Shown: one piece after another, positions 1 to 8,633 of the stretch
Layout of the letters: every line of letters starts with the position of its first letter
Position numbering within the stretch: position 1 is the first letter of the stretch
Origin: a bacterium
GTDB lineage: Bacteria; Bacillota; Bacilli; Lactobacillales; Streptococcaceae
Reading direction: 5' to 3'
NCBI GenBank assembly: GCA_905221105.1
Contig: CAJNBW010000004.1
Location: forward strand, 87,433-151,432
DNA: 64,000 nt
Notes under the pieces: generated by a model
Seen by the model: the letters and a program-made list of their open reading frames with translations, nothing else
What the model was told of the DNA's origin: nothing
The model's database searches: none
Translations under genes and position numbers: made by a program

Positions 1-723
1 AACTGAAAAAATTTCAAAGTTTACATAACTCATATCGGGAGTATAATTACCGACTTTTAAAGCTTTAAGATAGTTATCAATTACCGGCTGATAATCTTTC
101 ATAGTTCCTTTTATATTTTCATTTATTTGTGTCTCAATAGAACTAATTTTATATTCTGTATCTTTTTTAATAAGTATCCAATTCGTAGTATAAAAAACAA
201 TCTCAGTCTTTTCATCATTCTTTGTTATTTTTTGAATTGATTGAGTTGTGAAGCCAATTTTATCGTTTAAAATTTTATAGTCTTTTGTTTGTTCTTTTTT
301 TGTTTCAATAGACTGAACATTAAATCCACCTACTTCTTGCACTACTTTTTTATACGAATCATTATAATTATTATTATCAAAATATGATGAGAAGACATTA
401 GATTTATTATTAACAGATTCATCTAAACTTTTTAGATATTCAAGTACGAATTTATCGATCTCTTGTTCTTGATTTTTATCCAATGTAGCTATTTGTGAAT
501 ATTTATAAAAATAACTATCTGATTTTGTCCACTTGACATAGGATTGATAAGCAAAAAATGAAACTATAACTGTAGCTAAAACTAAAGTAGCAATAATTAG
601 TCTGATCCACTTCTTTCTTTTTTCCCCTATCTTATTTTCTGATAGAAACTTAGCAAACTCTTCTGGAGTTGGTTTGCGACCATTTTGTTCCTCAAATTGT
701 TTTACCCATTCCTTATTGTCCAT
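1..723 (-). CDS. Single-pass membrane protein of unknown function (partial, C-terminus beyond window)
   Basis: The reading frame is open from an ATG at 723 to the window edge, giving at least 241 residues, with AGGAGG just upstream. The first ~36 residues are charged and cytoplasmic-looking (starts MDNKEWVKQFEEQNGRKP), followed by one hydrophobic helix at about residues 38-60 and then a lysine/asparagine-rich extracellular part. There is no signal peptidase site, lipobox or cell-wall motif in the visible part. The N-in, long C-out topology resembles TcaA-like or other streptococcal envelope proteins, but I recognise no family and assign no function. It is separated from pflA by an AT-rich gap holding only the pflA terminator. 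Confidence 0.75.
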   Translation of the reverse strand, partial: MDNKEWVKQFEEQNGRKPTPEEFAKFLSENKIGEKRKKWIRLIIATLVLATVIVSFFAYQSYVKWTKSDSYFYKYSQIATLDKNQEQEIDKFVLEYLKSLDESVNNKSNVFSSYFDNNNYNDSYKKVVQEVGGFNVQSIETKKEQTKDYKILNDKIGFTTQSIQKITKNDEKTEIVFYTTNWILIKKDTEYKISSIETQINENIKGTMKDYQPVIDNYLKALKVGNYTPDMSYVNFEIFSV

Positions 724-910
724 CTGTCTCCTCCTAATATTAATTAACAATAAAAAACTACGTTTCATATTTAAGTAAACATATGAAACAAATATATTTT
801 AACACATATTTATCCCATTTCAAATACCTCAACTAAACAATTTATCTTATTTTTATTCTTTAAGTTCATAACATACTAAATACAATTCCGCTACTTTTCA
901 CCTCAATTTT

Positions 911-941
911 AAAAGCCCGATGTTCCCATCAGGCTTCTTTT
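911..941 (-). terminator. Rho-independent terminator of pflA
   Basis: Stem 914-922 / 927-935 (AGCCTGATG and CATCGGGCT on the minus strand) with a TTCC-type loop and a T-rich 3' tail, directly after the pflA stop codon. Confidence 0.85.
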
Positions 942-1736
942 TTATCCATGTACACGTTTCATATAGTCTTGATAACTTTCTGTATCCATGAGTTTCTTGG
1001 CATTCTTAACACGGTCTGCTGTTGGTGGTTTGACTCCTTCGAGTGAATATGGAATCCCAAGTTCACGCCACTTGAACTCACCCATGGTGTGATAAGGCAG
1101 AATTTCAAACTTATCAACATTTTTGAGGGTCTTGACGAACTTACCAAGTTCAATCAAGTCATCGTCTCTGTCTGTCAAACCTGGAACTAGCACGTGGCGA
1201 ATCCAGACAGGTTTTCCAATATCTGATAGATACTGGGCACAGGCCAGGATGTTTTTATTGGTTTGGCTAGTGACAATCTTGTGCTGTTCTTCGTTGATTT
1301 CCTTGATATCCAAGAGAACCAAGTCAGTGACTGCCATGAGCTTGTCAAACTTTTCAAGGTAACGTGGTTTATTACGGAATGGAAGGGCACAGGTATCCAA
1401 AGTACAGTGGATTCCTTGTTCTTTAGCCTTGGTGAAGAGGGCAATCAGGAAATCAATCTGCAAGAGAGCTTCTCCTCCACTGACTGTAATCCCACCCTTA
1501 TTCCCCCAGAAACCGCGGTAACGCAAGGCTTCTGTCAAGACATCATCTACCGTCCGTTCACGTGATTTATTGGACTCCATAGCCCAAGTGTCCGGGTTGT
1601 GGCAATACTGGCAACGCATGTGACAGCCCTGCAAAAAGACAATAAAGCGAATCCCAGGCCCATCTACTGACCCAAAGCTTTCTGTCGAATGCACCATTCC
1701 TGTCACTTGTCCATAATCAATTGTTTCTTCAGACAT
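942..1736 (-). CDS. pflA: Pyruvate formate-lyase activating enzyme
   Basis: Radical SAM enzyme that installs the glycyl radical on pyruvate formate-lyase, enabling anaerobic mixed-acid fermentation. 264 residues, the usual length. The CxxxCxxC cluster motif is C38, C42, C45 (GCHMRCQYC), followed by a GGE motif (VSGGEAL) for SAM binding. ATG start preceded by AAGGAAGG. Monocistronic, between a terminator at 911-941 and its own promoter near 1771-1798; a cre-like box at 1751-1764 suggests CcpA control. The pfl structural gene is not in the window. Function follows from the family motif. Confidence 0.95.
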   Translation of the reverse strand: MSEETIDYGQVTGMVHSTESFGSVDGPGIRFIVFLQGCHMRCQYCHNPDTWAMESNKSRERTVDDVLTEALRYRGFWGNKGGITVSGGEALLQIDFLIALFTKAKEQGIHCTLDTCALPFRNKPRYLEKFDKLMAVTDLVLLDIKEINEEQHKIVTSQTNKNILACAQYLSDIGKPVWIRHVLVPGLTDRDDDLIELGKFVKTLKNVDKFEILPYHTMGEFKWRELGIPYSLEGVKPPTADRVKNAKKLMDTESYQDYMKRVHG

Positions 1737-1750
1737 ATCGTTACCTTCCT

Positions 1751-1798
1751 TGAAAACGTTTTATAGTTTTATTATATCACGACTTGAAGGAAAAACAA
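1751..1798 (-). promoter_or_regulatory. pflA promoter with cre-like site
   Basis: Minus strand: -35 TTGTTT (1793-1798), 16-nt spacer, -10 TATAAT (1771-1776). The sequence ATAAAACGTTTTCA (1751-1764) matches 12 of 14 positions of the CcpA cre consensus TGWNANCGNTNWCA and lies just after the expected transcription start, where CcpA would act as a block. Confidence 0.6.
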
Positions 1799-1861
1799 GA
1801 TTTTTGCCTATTTTTTAGAAAGCAATCTGTTTTTCAATTTCATTTTCAATCTATTCTCAGA

Positions 1862-3112
1862 TTATTCTTCAAAATCAAAGCCATACAAGGTTGCAAAATA
1901 GTCCTCAGGGCGCTCTGCACGGCGGATTTGACTCGCTTTACCTTCTTCGGTATAGAGGATTTCCGCAGAACGTAATTTGGCATTATACTGGTAGCCCATC
2001 GAAAAACCGTGGGCACCTGTATCATGAATTACAAGTAAATCACCGATTTCTGTATGAGGCAGTTCACGATTCACTGCAAATTTATCATTGTTTTCGCAGA
2101 GAGAACCGACCACATCTACCACCTCAGCTGGTCCATCTGGGTGGGTCAGATTGGTGATATGGTGGTAGGCTCCGTACATGGCTGGACGCATGAGGTTGAC
2201 TGCTGACGCATCCACACCTAGATAGGTACGGTAAGTTTTTTTCTTATGAGTGACTCTTGTGACGAGAGCACCGTGAGGGGCTAACATGAAACGCCCCAAT
2301 TCGGTGAAAATCTTAACCTGAGCAAGACCTGCTGGTGTAAGGATTTCTTCATACACCTTACGAACTCCCTCACCAATCAAGGCGATATCGTTTGGCTCCT
2401 GTTCAGGACGATAGTTAACACCAATACCACCAGAAAGATTGATAAAGTCTAGCGAAATACCCAACTTTTCCTTTATTTCAACAGCCAATTCAAAGAGCTG
2501 GCGGGCTAACTCTGGATAATAGAGATGGGTCACCGTATTGGATGCTAGGAAGGAGTGAATCCCAAAGGTCTTAGCTCCTTTTTCCTTCAAGATAGCAAAG
2601 GCTTCAAAGAGCTGGTCCTTAGTCATTCCAAACTTGGCTTCTCCAGGATTGTCCATAATGTCTGTTCCCAGTTCAAAAACACCGCCAGGATTGTAACGAC
2701 AAGAGATAATTTCTGGAATGCCTGCTGCACGCTCTAGATGTTCAATATCTTCAAAGGCATCCAAGTTAATGGTTGCACCCAATTCACGCGCATAGGCATA
2801 TTCCTTGTATGGCGTGTTGTTAGAAGAGAACATAATCTCAGAACCCGGAAAGTTCAGTTTATGGCTCATCAAGAGCTCTACATAACTAGAGCAGTCCACA
2901 CCGCAGCCTTCCTCTTGAAGGATTTTCAAGATAGCTGGTGTTGGAGTTGCCTTAACTGCAAAATATTCCTTAAAACCTTTGTTCCAAGAAAAGGCTTGGT
3001 TGACGGCTCTTGCCTTCTCACGAATTCCCTTCTCATCATACAAGTGAAAGGGAGTTGGGAACTCAGCAACAATCGCTTCTAAGTCTTCTCTATTGATAAA
3101 TGGTGTTTTCAT
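1862..3112 (-). CDS. lysA: Diaminopimelate decarboxylase-like PLP enzyme
   Basis: Alanine racemase-fold (group IV) PLP decarboxylase of 416 residues, with the PLP lysine at K54 (YFAVKATP), a glycine-rich PLP phosphate loop (LSGGIG) and a C-terminal CENND that corresponds to the CExxD substrate motif. A C-terminal TGAHGFSMGYQYN stretch resembles LysA. The likely reaction is meso-diaminopimelate to L-lysine, the cross-bridge amino acid of streptococcal peptidoglycan. Carboxynorspermidine decarboxylase is the main alternative in this fold and cannot be fully excluded by eye. ATG at 3112 with AAGGAAG upstream. Follows purR after a terminator, so it is probably its own unit. Confidence 0.8.
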   Translation of the reverse strand: MKTPFINREDLEAIVAEFPTPFHLYDEKGIREKARAVNQAFSWNKGFKEYFAVKATPTPAILKILQEEGCGVDCSSYVELLMSHKLNFPGSEIMFSSNNTPYKEYAYARELGATINLDAFEDIEHLERAAGIPEIISCRYNPGGVFELGTDIMDNPGEAKFGMTKDQLFEAFAILKEKGAKTFGIHSFLASNTVTHLYYPELARQLFELAVEIKEKLGISLDFINLSGGIGVNYRPEQEPNDIALIGEGVRKVYEEILTPAGLAQVKIFTELGRFMLAPHGALVTRVTHKKKTYRTYLGVDASAVNLMRPAMYGAYHHITNLTHPDGPAEVVDVVGSLCENNDKFAVNRELPHTEIGDLLVIHDTGAHGFSMGYQYNAKLRSAEILYTEEGKASQIRRAERPEDYFATLYGFDFEE

Positions 3113-3139
3113 AAGCTTCCTTCTATTCTATTTGCAAAG

Positions 3140-3167
3140 AAAGGCTGGGACAATCGTTCCAACCTTT
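3140..3167 (-). terminator. Terminator after purR
   Basis: Near-perfect 12-bp stem (3140-3151 / 3156-3167) with a four-base loop, followed on the minus strand by a C/T-rich tail. Confidence 0.75.
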
Positions 3168-3178
3168 AGTTCTATCTC

Positions 3179-4006
3179 TTATTTATCTTCGTCAAAGATA
3201 TTGCCAACCTCAACATCGATGGCTTGGTTCTTGACATCAATATTGGTTACCTTCAAGAGTGACTTGTAGTCAAATTGTTTTTCACGCTCTTCTTGGGCAT
3301 TGTCCGCAAAGACTGCGACACCTGCCAATTCTGAATCAAACTCACGCAGGAGGCTGATCATCCCGTTGACCGTTCCGCCACCTTTCAAGAAGTCATCCAC
3401 AATCAAGACACGGCTGCCGGCCTTTAGACTGCGTTTTGAAAGGAACATTTTCTCAATGCGATCACCACTTGAACCTGAAACATAGTTGACGCTGACTGTT
3501 GAACCTTCGGTAATTTTCAAGTCACGGCGCACAATGACAAAGGGAACATTGAGGACATTGGCAACTGCATTTGCAAGTGGCACCCCCTTTGTCGCTACTG
3601 TCATAACCGCATCAATTTTTTGGTCCATAAAGCTCTTGGCAATAATGCGTCCAATATTTTTCAAGATAGCTGGTGTGCTAAGCAAATCTGACAAGTAGAT
3701 ATAGCCACCTGGCAAGATACGGTCACTTTCTGACAACTTGGCACACAAGTCCTCAACCATTTCTTTGGCATCCTGGTTTGAGATTGATGGTGTAAAGATG
3801 ACACCCCCACCAGCCCCAGTTACAGTCTGGATGTGACCGATTTCGATTTCCTCAAATGCGCGTTTGATAATCACGATATCTTCTGAGATGGATGATTTAG
3901 CAGATTCATACTTTTCAGCAAAAGTATTGAGACTAGTTAGTTTATAAGGATTATTAATCAAATAGTTGGAAATGACAACCATCCGATCACTTCTTCTTAA
4001 TTTCAT
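3179..4006 (-). CDS. purR: Purine operon repressor PurR
   Basis: Cytoplasmic regulator of purine synthesis and transport genes that senses PRPP. 275 residues, full length: an N-terminal winged helix (about 1-74) followed by a type I phosphoribosyltransferase-like domain with the PRPP loop at about 200-213 (LIVDDFLKGGGTV). ATG at 4006. The promoter lies about 200 bp upstream, so the mRNA has a long leader that contains a degenerate BOX element. A PurBox-like sequence overlaps the -35 region, fitting autoregulation as known for Bacillus and Lactococcus PurR. A second PurBox-like site in this window precedes the purine permease at 35050-36468. Confidence 0.95.
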   Translation of the reverse strand: MKLRRSDRMVVISNYLINNPYKLTSLNTFAEKYESAKSSISEDIVIIKRAFEEIEIGHIQTVTGAGGGVIFTPSISNQDAKEMVEDLCAKLSESDRILPGGYIYLSDLLSTPAILKNIGRIIAKSFMDQKIDAVMTVATKGVPLANAVANVLNVPFVIVRRDLKITEGSTVSVNYVSGSSGDRIEKMFLSKRSLKAGSRVLIVDDFLKGGGTVNGMISLLREFDSELAGVAVFADNAQEEREKQFDYKSLLKVTNIDVKNQAIDVEVGNIFDEDK

Positions 4007-4029
4007 TTCTATTTCCCATTCTATTTTTC

Positions 4030-4188
4030 TTCAAAAAATCAAAAAGCAAACTAGAAAACTGGTCGCTGGTGATTCAAAACACTGTTTTGAGATTGTCGAT
4101 AGAACTGACAAAGTCTGTAATATACCTACATATATACATACGACAAGGCGATGCTATCCTAGTTTGAAGAGATTTTCGAAGAGTATTA
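4030..4188 (+). repeat. Degenerate BOX element in the purR leader
   Basis: Diverged boxA-like start (TCAAAAAATCAAAAAGCAAA), one boxB-like core (CAAAACACTGTTTTGAG) and a good boxC-like end (AGTTTGAAGAGATTTTCGAA). It lies between the purR -10 and its start codon. Confidence 0.75.
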
Positions 4189-4205
4189 ATTTTTTTCTTT
4201 TACTT

Positions 4206-4236
4206 ATTATACCATATTCACATAAAAAAACGAACA
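4206..4236 (-). promoter_or_regulatory. purR promoter with PurBox-like site
   Basis: -10 TATAAT at 4206-4211. About 18 nt upstream, the -35 region is TTCGTT, which is part of AAAAACGAACATT when read on the plus strand (CGAAC core 4231-4235). This matches the PurBox consensus AWWWCCGAACWWT at 12 of 13 positions. Confidence 0.5.
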
Positions 4237-4257
4237 TTCTTATCCTAAAAAATGCTC
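4224..4257 (-). terminator. Terminator after yhaM
   Basis: Stem GAGCATT/AATGTTC (4251-4257 / 4232-4238, one G:U pair) followed by GTTTTTTT on the minus strand. The descending arm coincides with the PurBox-like site. Confidence 0.55.
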
Positions 4258-4272
4258 ATTTTTCTTAAATTA

Positions 4273-5214
4273 TTAATCTAAATCTGGTTTATAGAAGGAA
4301 CGATTGTCCATAGCGAAGATTTTATTGGTCATCTCTCCCTTATCCACCAAAGCCAGAGCGGTTGACATCATCATCATGCTAGCATCCAGATTATCAATCA
4401 TATGGATAATCTCTGCTTCCATGATGCGTGGACGGACTGGGCTTCCATACTCAAGTAAGCCGTGGTGACTGAGGATGACGTGACGAAGCAGAACGACTTC
4501 TTCCTTGGTGTCATCGATACCGAGCTCCATAACCGTCTTGGTAATTTCACTATCTATCAGAGCGATATGTCCAAGGAGATTCCCTCGCACTGTATACTCA
4601 GTCTGGTCGGGTCCTGTCAACTCGATAACTTTAGCCAAGTCATGTAGCATAATTCCTGCATAGAGCAGGCTCTTATTGAGCTGAGGATAGACCTCGCTAA
4701 TGGCATCTGCCAAACGCACCATGGTCGCCGTATGGTAGGCCAAGCCCGTTTCAAAGGCATGGTGGTTGGTCTTGGCAGCTGGATAAGAATAGAATTCCTT
4801 ATCGTACTTAGTGTAGAGATTTCGGACAATTCGTTGCCAAACAGGATTTTCTATTTTGAAAATCATTTGCGACATGTAGTCACGGATTTCTTTGACATCA
4901 ACTGGCGACTTGACCTTGAAATCAGCTGGATCATTGGGTTCACCGGGTTGAGGCAGGCGGAGAGTAATTTGATTGACCTGTGGAGTGTTGTTATAAACTT
5001 CTCGGCGCCCCTTCATGTGAACAACCTTACCTGCAGTAAAAGCCTCAACGTTATGAGGTTGGGCATCCCAGAGCTTCCCTTCAATCTCGCCACTATCATC
5101 TTGGAAGGTAAAAGCTAGGTAATTTTTCCCAGCTCGTGTCTGTCTCAAATCAGCTGACTTGATTAGGTAAAAACCTTCAAATAGCTCATCTTTTTTCATG
5201 TGACTAATCTTCAT
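4273..5214 (-). CDS. yhaM: 3'-5' exoribonuclease YhaM (cmp-binding-factor 1 family)
   Basis: 313 residues from the ATG at 5214, which has GAGGAA six bases upstream; a longer reading from 5277 would run deep into rmuC and is rejected. An N-terminal OB-fold (about 1-100) is followed by an HD domain containing HH and MLHDLAKV motifs, the expected metal ligands of the HD-type exoribonuclease. Acts on RNA 3' ends in the cytoplasm. The start overlaps the rmuC stop by 11 bp, so the two are translationally linked in a purR-proximal cluster conserved in streptococci. Confidence 0.9.
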   Translation of the reverse strand: MKISHMKKDELFEGFYLIKSADLRQTRAGKNYLAFTFQDDSGEIEGKLWDAQPHNVEAFTAGKVVHMKGRREVYNNTPQVNQITLRLPQPGEPNDPADFKVKSPVDVKEIRDYMSQMIFKIENPVWQRIVRNLYTKYDKEFYSYPAAKTNHHAFETGLAYHTATMVRLADAISEVYPQLNKSLLYAGIMLHDLAKVIELTGPDQTEYTVRGNLLGHIALIDSEITKTVMELGIDDTKEEVVLLRHVILSHHGLLEYGSPVRPRIMEAEIIHMIDNLDASMMMMSTALALVDKGEMTNKIFAMDNRSFYKPDLD

Positions 5215-6460
5215 ATTCTTCCTCATTTTCTTGGAAATGGAGTAAATCAAGCGCAGGCTCACCTTCTGATAACTCAATGTGACGGAGCGTCCGCTCGATA
5301 GCTGTGGTGCGACGGTTTAATAATTCATCAATATTGCCAGAGGCATGTTGGAGATGTTTTTGTGCCTTGACCAGAATGCCACCAAACTTGCCAAACTCCG
5401 TCTTGACACTGGCAAGAGTCTTGCTAATATTGTCGGCACTCTTTTGGATATTGAGAGTCTTGAAGCCAACTGCTAGGGAATTGAGAAGAGCTGACAGGGT
5501 ACTTGGTCCTGCGACAATAATCTGCTCCTCCCGTCTCAAATTATCAAAGAAGACCGGATTGCGGACGATTTCTGAATAGAGACCTTCTGTCGGAACAAAC
5601 AAGACTCCAAAATTGGTCGTCCGAGGCGGCGCTAGATACTTGCTCTTGATATCCTTTGCGAAACGCTTAACGCTTGCTAAAAGCGATTTACGACAGCGTT
5701 CAATCTCGTCCTTGTCACCTGCTTCATAGGCTTCTTCTAAGCGGTAATAATCTGCCAGTGGAAACTTAGAGTCGATTGGCAGGTAGACATATTCCTGGTC
5801 TCCTTGGCCAGGTAACTTGATGGCATACTCCACTCGTTCACTGGAGTTTTCAACTGTTGCATATTCTCGTTCATACTGGGCAGGAGTCATGATGTCTTCG
5901 ATGATTTGCCCCAGTTGCAATTCACCCAGAATTCCTCGCGTCTTGGTTCCAGAGAGAACCTTGTTGAGGGCTCCGACATCGCGGGCAACTGTCTGCATTT
6001 CTCCCAAACCTCGATTGACAGACTCTAATTGTTTAGAAACCGTCTCAAAGGAAGCCTGCAAGCGCGTCTGCAAGGTCTTTTCTAGTTTTTCCTCGACAGT
6101 TTGGCGCATTTGTTCCAAACGTTGCTCGTTTGATTCCTGCAAGGCTTGAAGACGTTGGTCGGTCTTGTCTCTAGTTTGCAAGAGATTATCTGTCATTTCT
6201 TGACGAACCTGAGTCAGACCTTGATGTAATTCTATTCGCACTTCTTGCAAACGGTCGCTGACAGCCACTTCCAAATCTTTTTGATCCAACTGGCTGGCTT
6301 GTCTGGCTTGTTCAAAGCGGTAATCCAACTGGTCTGACAGATGATCTGCCTGATCCTCCAAGCTCTTGCTTAAGTGTTTCTCCTGTTTATCCTGTCTTTG
6401 CCAAATGAGAAAAAGTCCAGCTAGGTTGGCAATTAATAATAGAACAAGTAAACTTTCCAT
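5204..6460 (-). CDS. rmuC: DNA recombination protein RmuC
   Basis: 418 residues from the ATG at 6460, preceded by AGGAGGTAGG. One N-terminal membrane helix (about 2-20, MESLLVLLLIANLAGLFLIW), a long coiled coil (about 25-175, repeated RLQALQES/RLEQMRQ heptads), then the RmuC nuclease-like core including DSKFPL and a SGTKTRGILGE stretch. RmuC proteins are linked to limiting DNA inversion and rearrangement; the precise activity is not visible here. The stop lies inside the start of yhaM, and the gene follows thiamine pyrophosphokinase by one base. Confidence 0.9.
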   Translation of the reverse strand: MESLLVLLLIANLAGLFLIWQRQDKQEKHLSKSLEDQADHLSDQLDYRFEQARQASQLDQKDLEVAVSDRLQEVRIELHQGLTQVRQEMTDNLLQTRDKTDQRLQALQESNEQRLEQMRQTVEEKLEKTLQTRLQASFETVSKQLESVNRGLGEMQTVARDVGALNKVLSGTKTRGILGELQLGQIIEDIMTPAQYEREYATVENSSERVEYAIKLPGQGDQEYVYLPIDSKFPLADYYRLEEAYEAGDKDEIERCRKSLLASVKRFAKDIKSKYLAPPRTTNFGVLFVPTEGLYSEIVRNPVFFDNLRREEQIIVAGPSTLSALLNSLAVGFKTLNIQKSADNISKTLASVKTEFGKFGGILVKAQKHLQHASGNIDELLNRRTTAIERTLRHIELSEGEPALDLLHFQENEEEYED

Positions 6461-6461
6461 C

Positions 6462-7124
6462 CTACCTCCTGTCCTTGCTATGCAGAACGACCACATAGCC
6501 ATCTGGGCAAGTCACCGAAACTTCCCTATCTATATATTCGTTAGAAGCGTAAACTTTCTTAAAGAAAAAATTCTCCTCTGTCAACTCATACTTGGCACCA
6601 AGAATGGTCAACTGGCTATCCCGAACTGGCATAAAGGCTAGGTAGTCATAGTCTGAACGTGGTTCAAGTTGACTGGTCCCTTCTGGACAATAAGTAATCA
6701 AGTTTTGTCCATCCTCAATCTCTATCTGACGCATATAGGGCGCCAATTTAGGATTGCTAGGCAGAAAGACATTGGCCAACATATGGTCAATACGACCACC
6801 CAGAGCACCGAAAATAGTGACCTGAGCTTGAGGGCTTTTTTCAAAAATCGTTAAGAGTGCTAGTTCCAGATCCGTATCATCTTTTTCTGGCTGAGCTTGG
6901 ACAAAGTGCTGGGCATGTTTTTGAATCAACTGACGTTCTTCTACAGTCACAGAATCAAAATCCCCAACTGCAAGAGCAAGAGGAAGTTTTTCCTCTAGTA
7001 CCCAAAGCGAGCCTCGATCCACACCGACAAAGCAATCAAAGTCTGTCCGATAATGACCACGGTCTCCACCAGCAAAAACTGCAACTCTAGTCCAGTTGAT
7101 TTCGGAGAGCTTGCACTCGTTCAT
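6462..7124 (-). CDS. Thiamine pyrophosphokinase
   Basis: Converts thiamine to thiamine diphosphate with ATP. 220 residues from the ATG at 7124, chosen because AGGGAG lies seven bases upstream; upstream ATGs at 7130 and 7145 are possible but lack a better site. Motifs: DRGS (about 36-39) and GDFDS (54-58), then GALGGRIDH, which together mark the family. The start overlaps the 3' end of rpe by 38 bp, indicating coupled translation. Confidence 0.9.
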   Translation of the reverse strand: MNECKLSEINWTRVAVFAGGDRGHYRTDFDCFVGVDRGSLWVLEEKLPLALAVGDFDSVTVEERQLIQKHAQHFVQAQPEKDDTDLELALLTIFEKSPQAQVTIFGALGGRIDHMLANVFLPSNPKLAPYMRQIEIEDGQNLITYCPEGTSQLEPRSDYDYLAFMPVRDSQLTILGAKYELTEENFFFKKVYASNEYIDREVSVTCPDGYVVVLHSKDRR

Positions 7125-7743
7125 TGACATCTCCCTTAAAGACATAGGATCCTGCTACAAAAACTGTTGCGCCAGCTTCTTTAGCCTGAGCAATGGTCTG
7201 ATTATCGATCCCACCATCGACTTCGACTTCAAAGTTCAAGCCTTTTTTCTCACGAAGGGCAACCAACTCACGAACCTTATCCATGGTTTCAGGTAGAAAA
7301 GCTTGCCCACCGAAGCCAGGGTTCACTGTCATGACTAAGACTTGGTCAACTAGGTGAAGCACGTGTTTAATGGCTTCAACAGGCGTACCAGGATTGATAA
7401 CCACAGAAGGTTTGACACCGAACGAACGAATCTTTTGAAGAGCGCCATGGATATGGGGCGTTGCTTCCACATGGATGCTGATGATATCCGCACCTGCACG
7501 CGCAAAGTCTTCTAGATGATGCTCTGGATTCGCCACCATCAAGTGACAGTCAAAGACCATCTTACTATGTGGTCGAAGAGCTTCGACTACACCTGCACCA
7601 AAACTGATTTGTGGTACAAAGTGACCATCCATGATATCGATATGGGCATACTCTGCCCCAGTTGCTTCTAGGCGTTTGATTTCACGTTCAAAGTTGGCAT
7701 AATCTGCTGCCAGAATTGACGGAGCAATCTTGTATTGAGACAT
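7087..7743 (-). CDS. rpe: Ribulose-phosphate 3-epimerase
   Basis: Pentose phosphate enzyme interconverting ribulose-5-P and xylulose-5-P. 218 residues from the ATG at 7743 with AAGGAG eight bases upstream; a longer in-frame reading up to 8157 is an artefact of an open frame opposite rsgA. TIM-barrel metal ligands are visible in HIDIMDGHFVP (H34, D36, H41), with DGGI near the C-terminus as the phosphate loop. Starts 10 bp after the rsgA stop. Confidence 0.95.
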   Translation of the reverse strand: MSQYKIAPSILAADYANFEREIKRLEATGAEYAHIDIMDGHFVPQISFGAGVVEALRPHSKMVFDCHLMVANPEHHLEDFARAGADIISIHVEATPHIHGALQKIRSFGVKPSVVINPGTPVEAIKHVLHLVDQVLVMTVNPGFGGQAFLPETMDKVRELVALREKKGLNFEVEVDGGIDNQTIAQAKEAGATVFVAGSYVFKGDVNERVQALRNQLD

Positions 7744-7753
7744 AGGTTTCTCC

Positions 7754-8632
7754 TTATTTTGGAATTTTTTTGCTGACTTTTTTATAGGTTTCTCTGCGAT
7801 TTTCAATTTCGCTGAGGAATTGCAGGTAGTTGTCAAAACGGAAGGTTGCAATGGTACCCTCTTCAATAGCTGGCTTGACAGCACACGATGGCTCATGAGT
7901 ATGGGTACAGCTACGAAACTTACAATCTCGGCTGACACTAGCAAGCTCTGGAAAGGCCTGATTGAGGGCTTCTGCCGTTGACACTTCATAATCCAGTGAT
8001 GAAAAGCCTGGTGTATCTGCGATTTTACCCCCATTGAGGTTGTAAAAACTAACAGCTCTAGTAGTATGACGGCCACGACCCAGACTGTCTGAGATTTCTC
8101 CTGTTTCAAGATTGAGGTCCGGTGCGATTTTATTGAGAAGGGTTGATTTACCAACACCTGTCTGCCCCATAAAGACCGTCACTTTTCCTGTTAACAAAGG
8201 CAAAAGTTCTTCTTTACTGGTCACAAAGTCATAGCCAATAGCACCATAGGTCTGCTGGTAAAAATCCAGTTCTGACCGATCTTCCAACAAATCCATCTTG
8301 GAAATATAGATGATAGGGTGGATACCCTTGTGCTCCAGAAGAACCAAGAAACGATCCAGCAAGTTGCTGTTGAAGTCCGGTTCCTTGACGGACATGATTA
8401 CCACAGCTTGATCGATATTGACAATAGGCGGACGAACCAAGCCGTTTTTCCGTTCGTGAATTTTGAGGATATAACCTTCTGAATTTTCCTCCGCAGAAAA
8501 GTCTACCCAATCCCCAACGTAAGGGGTATGGCCTTTTTTACGGAAATTCCCACGCGCGCGCGTCTGATAAACCTGACCATCACTCTCCACATAGTAGAAC
8601 CCTGCCAAGGCTTTAATGATTTGTCCCTGCAT
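7754..8632 (-). CDS. rsgA: Ribosome small subunit biogenesis GTPase RsgA
   Basis: Circularly permuted GTPase that checks maturation of the 30S subunit. 292 residues from the ATG at 8632, one base after the rsmA stop. Order: OB-fold (1-65), then NKxD-like SKMD (111-114), P-loop GQTGVGKS (156-163), DTPG (206-209), and a zinc site C237, C242, H244 or H246, C250. This permuted G4-G1-G3 order is diagnostic. It pairs with rsmA, another 30S maturation factor, in the same cluster. Confidence 0.95.
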   Translation of the reverse strand: MQGQIIKALAGFYYVESDGQVYQTRARGNFRKKGHTPYVGDWVDFSAEENSEGYILKIHERKNGLVRPPIVNIDQAVVIMSVKEPDFNSNLLDRFLVLLEHKGIHPIIYISKMDLLEDRSELDFYQQTYGAIGYDFVTSKEELLPLLTGKVTVFMGQTGVGKSTLLNKIAPDLNLETGEISDSLGRGRHTTRAVSFYNLNGGKIADTPGFSSLDYEVSTAEALNQAFPELASVSRDCKFRSCTHTHEPSCAVKPAIEEGTIATFRFDNYLQFLSEIENRRETYKKVSKKIPK

Positions 8633-8633
8633 C

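Noticed and set aside
7744..8157. N-terminal extension of rpe
   Set aside because: It runs opposite the rsgA frame in another register; the ATG at 7743 has a good ribosome site and gives the normal length.
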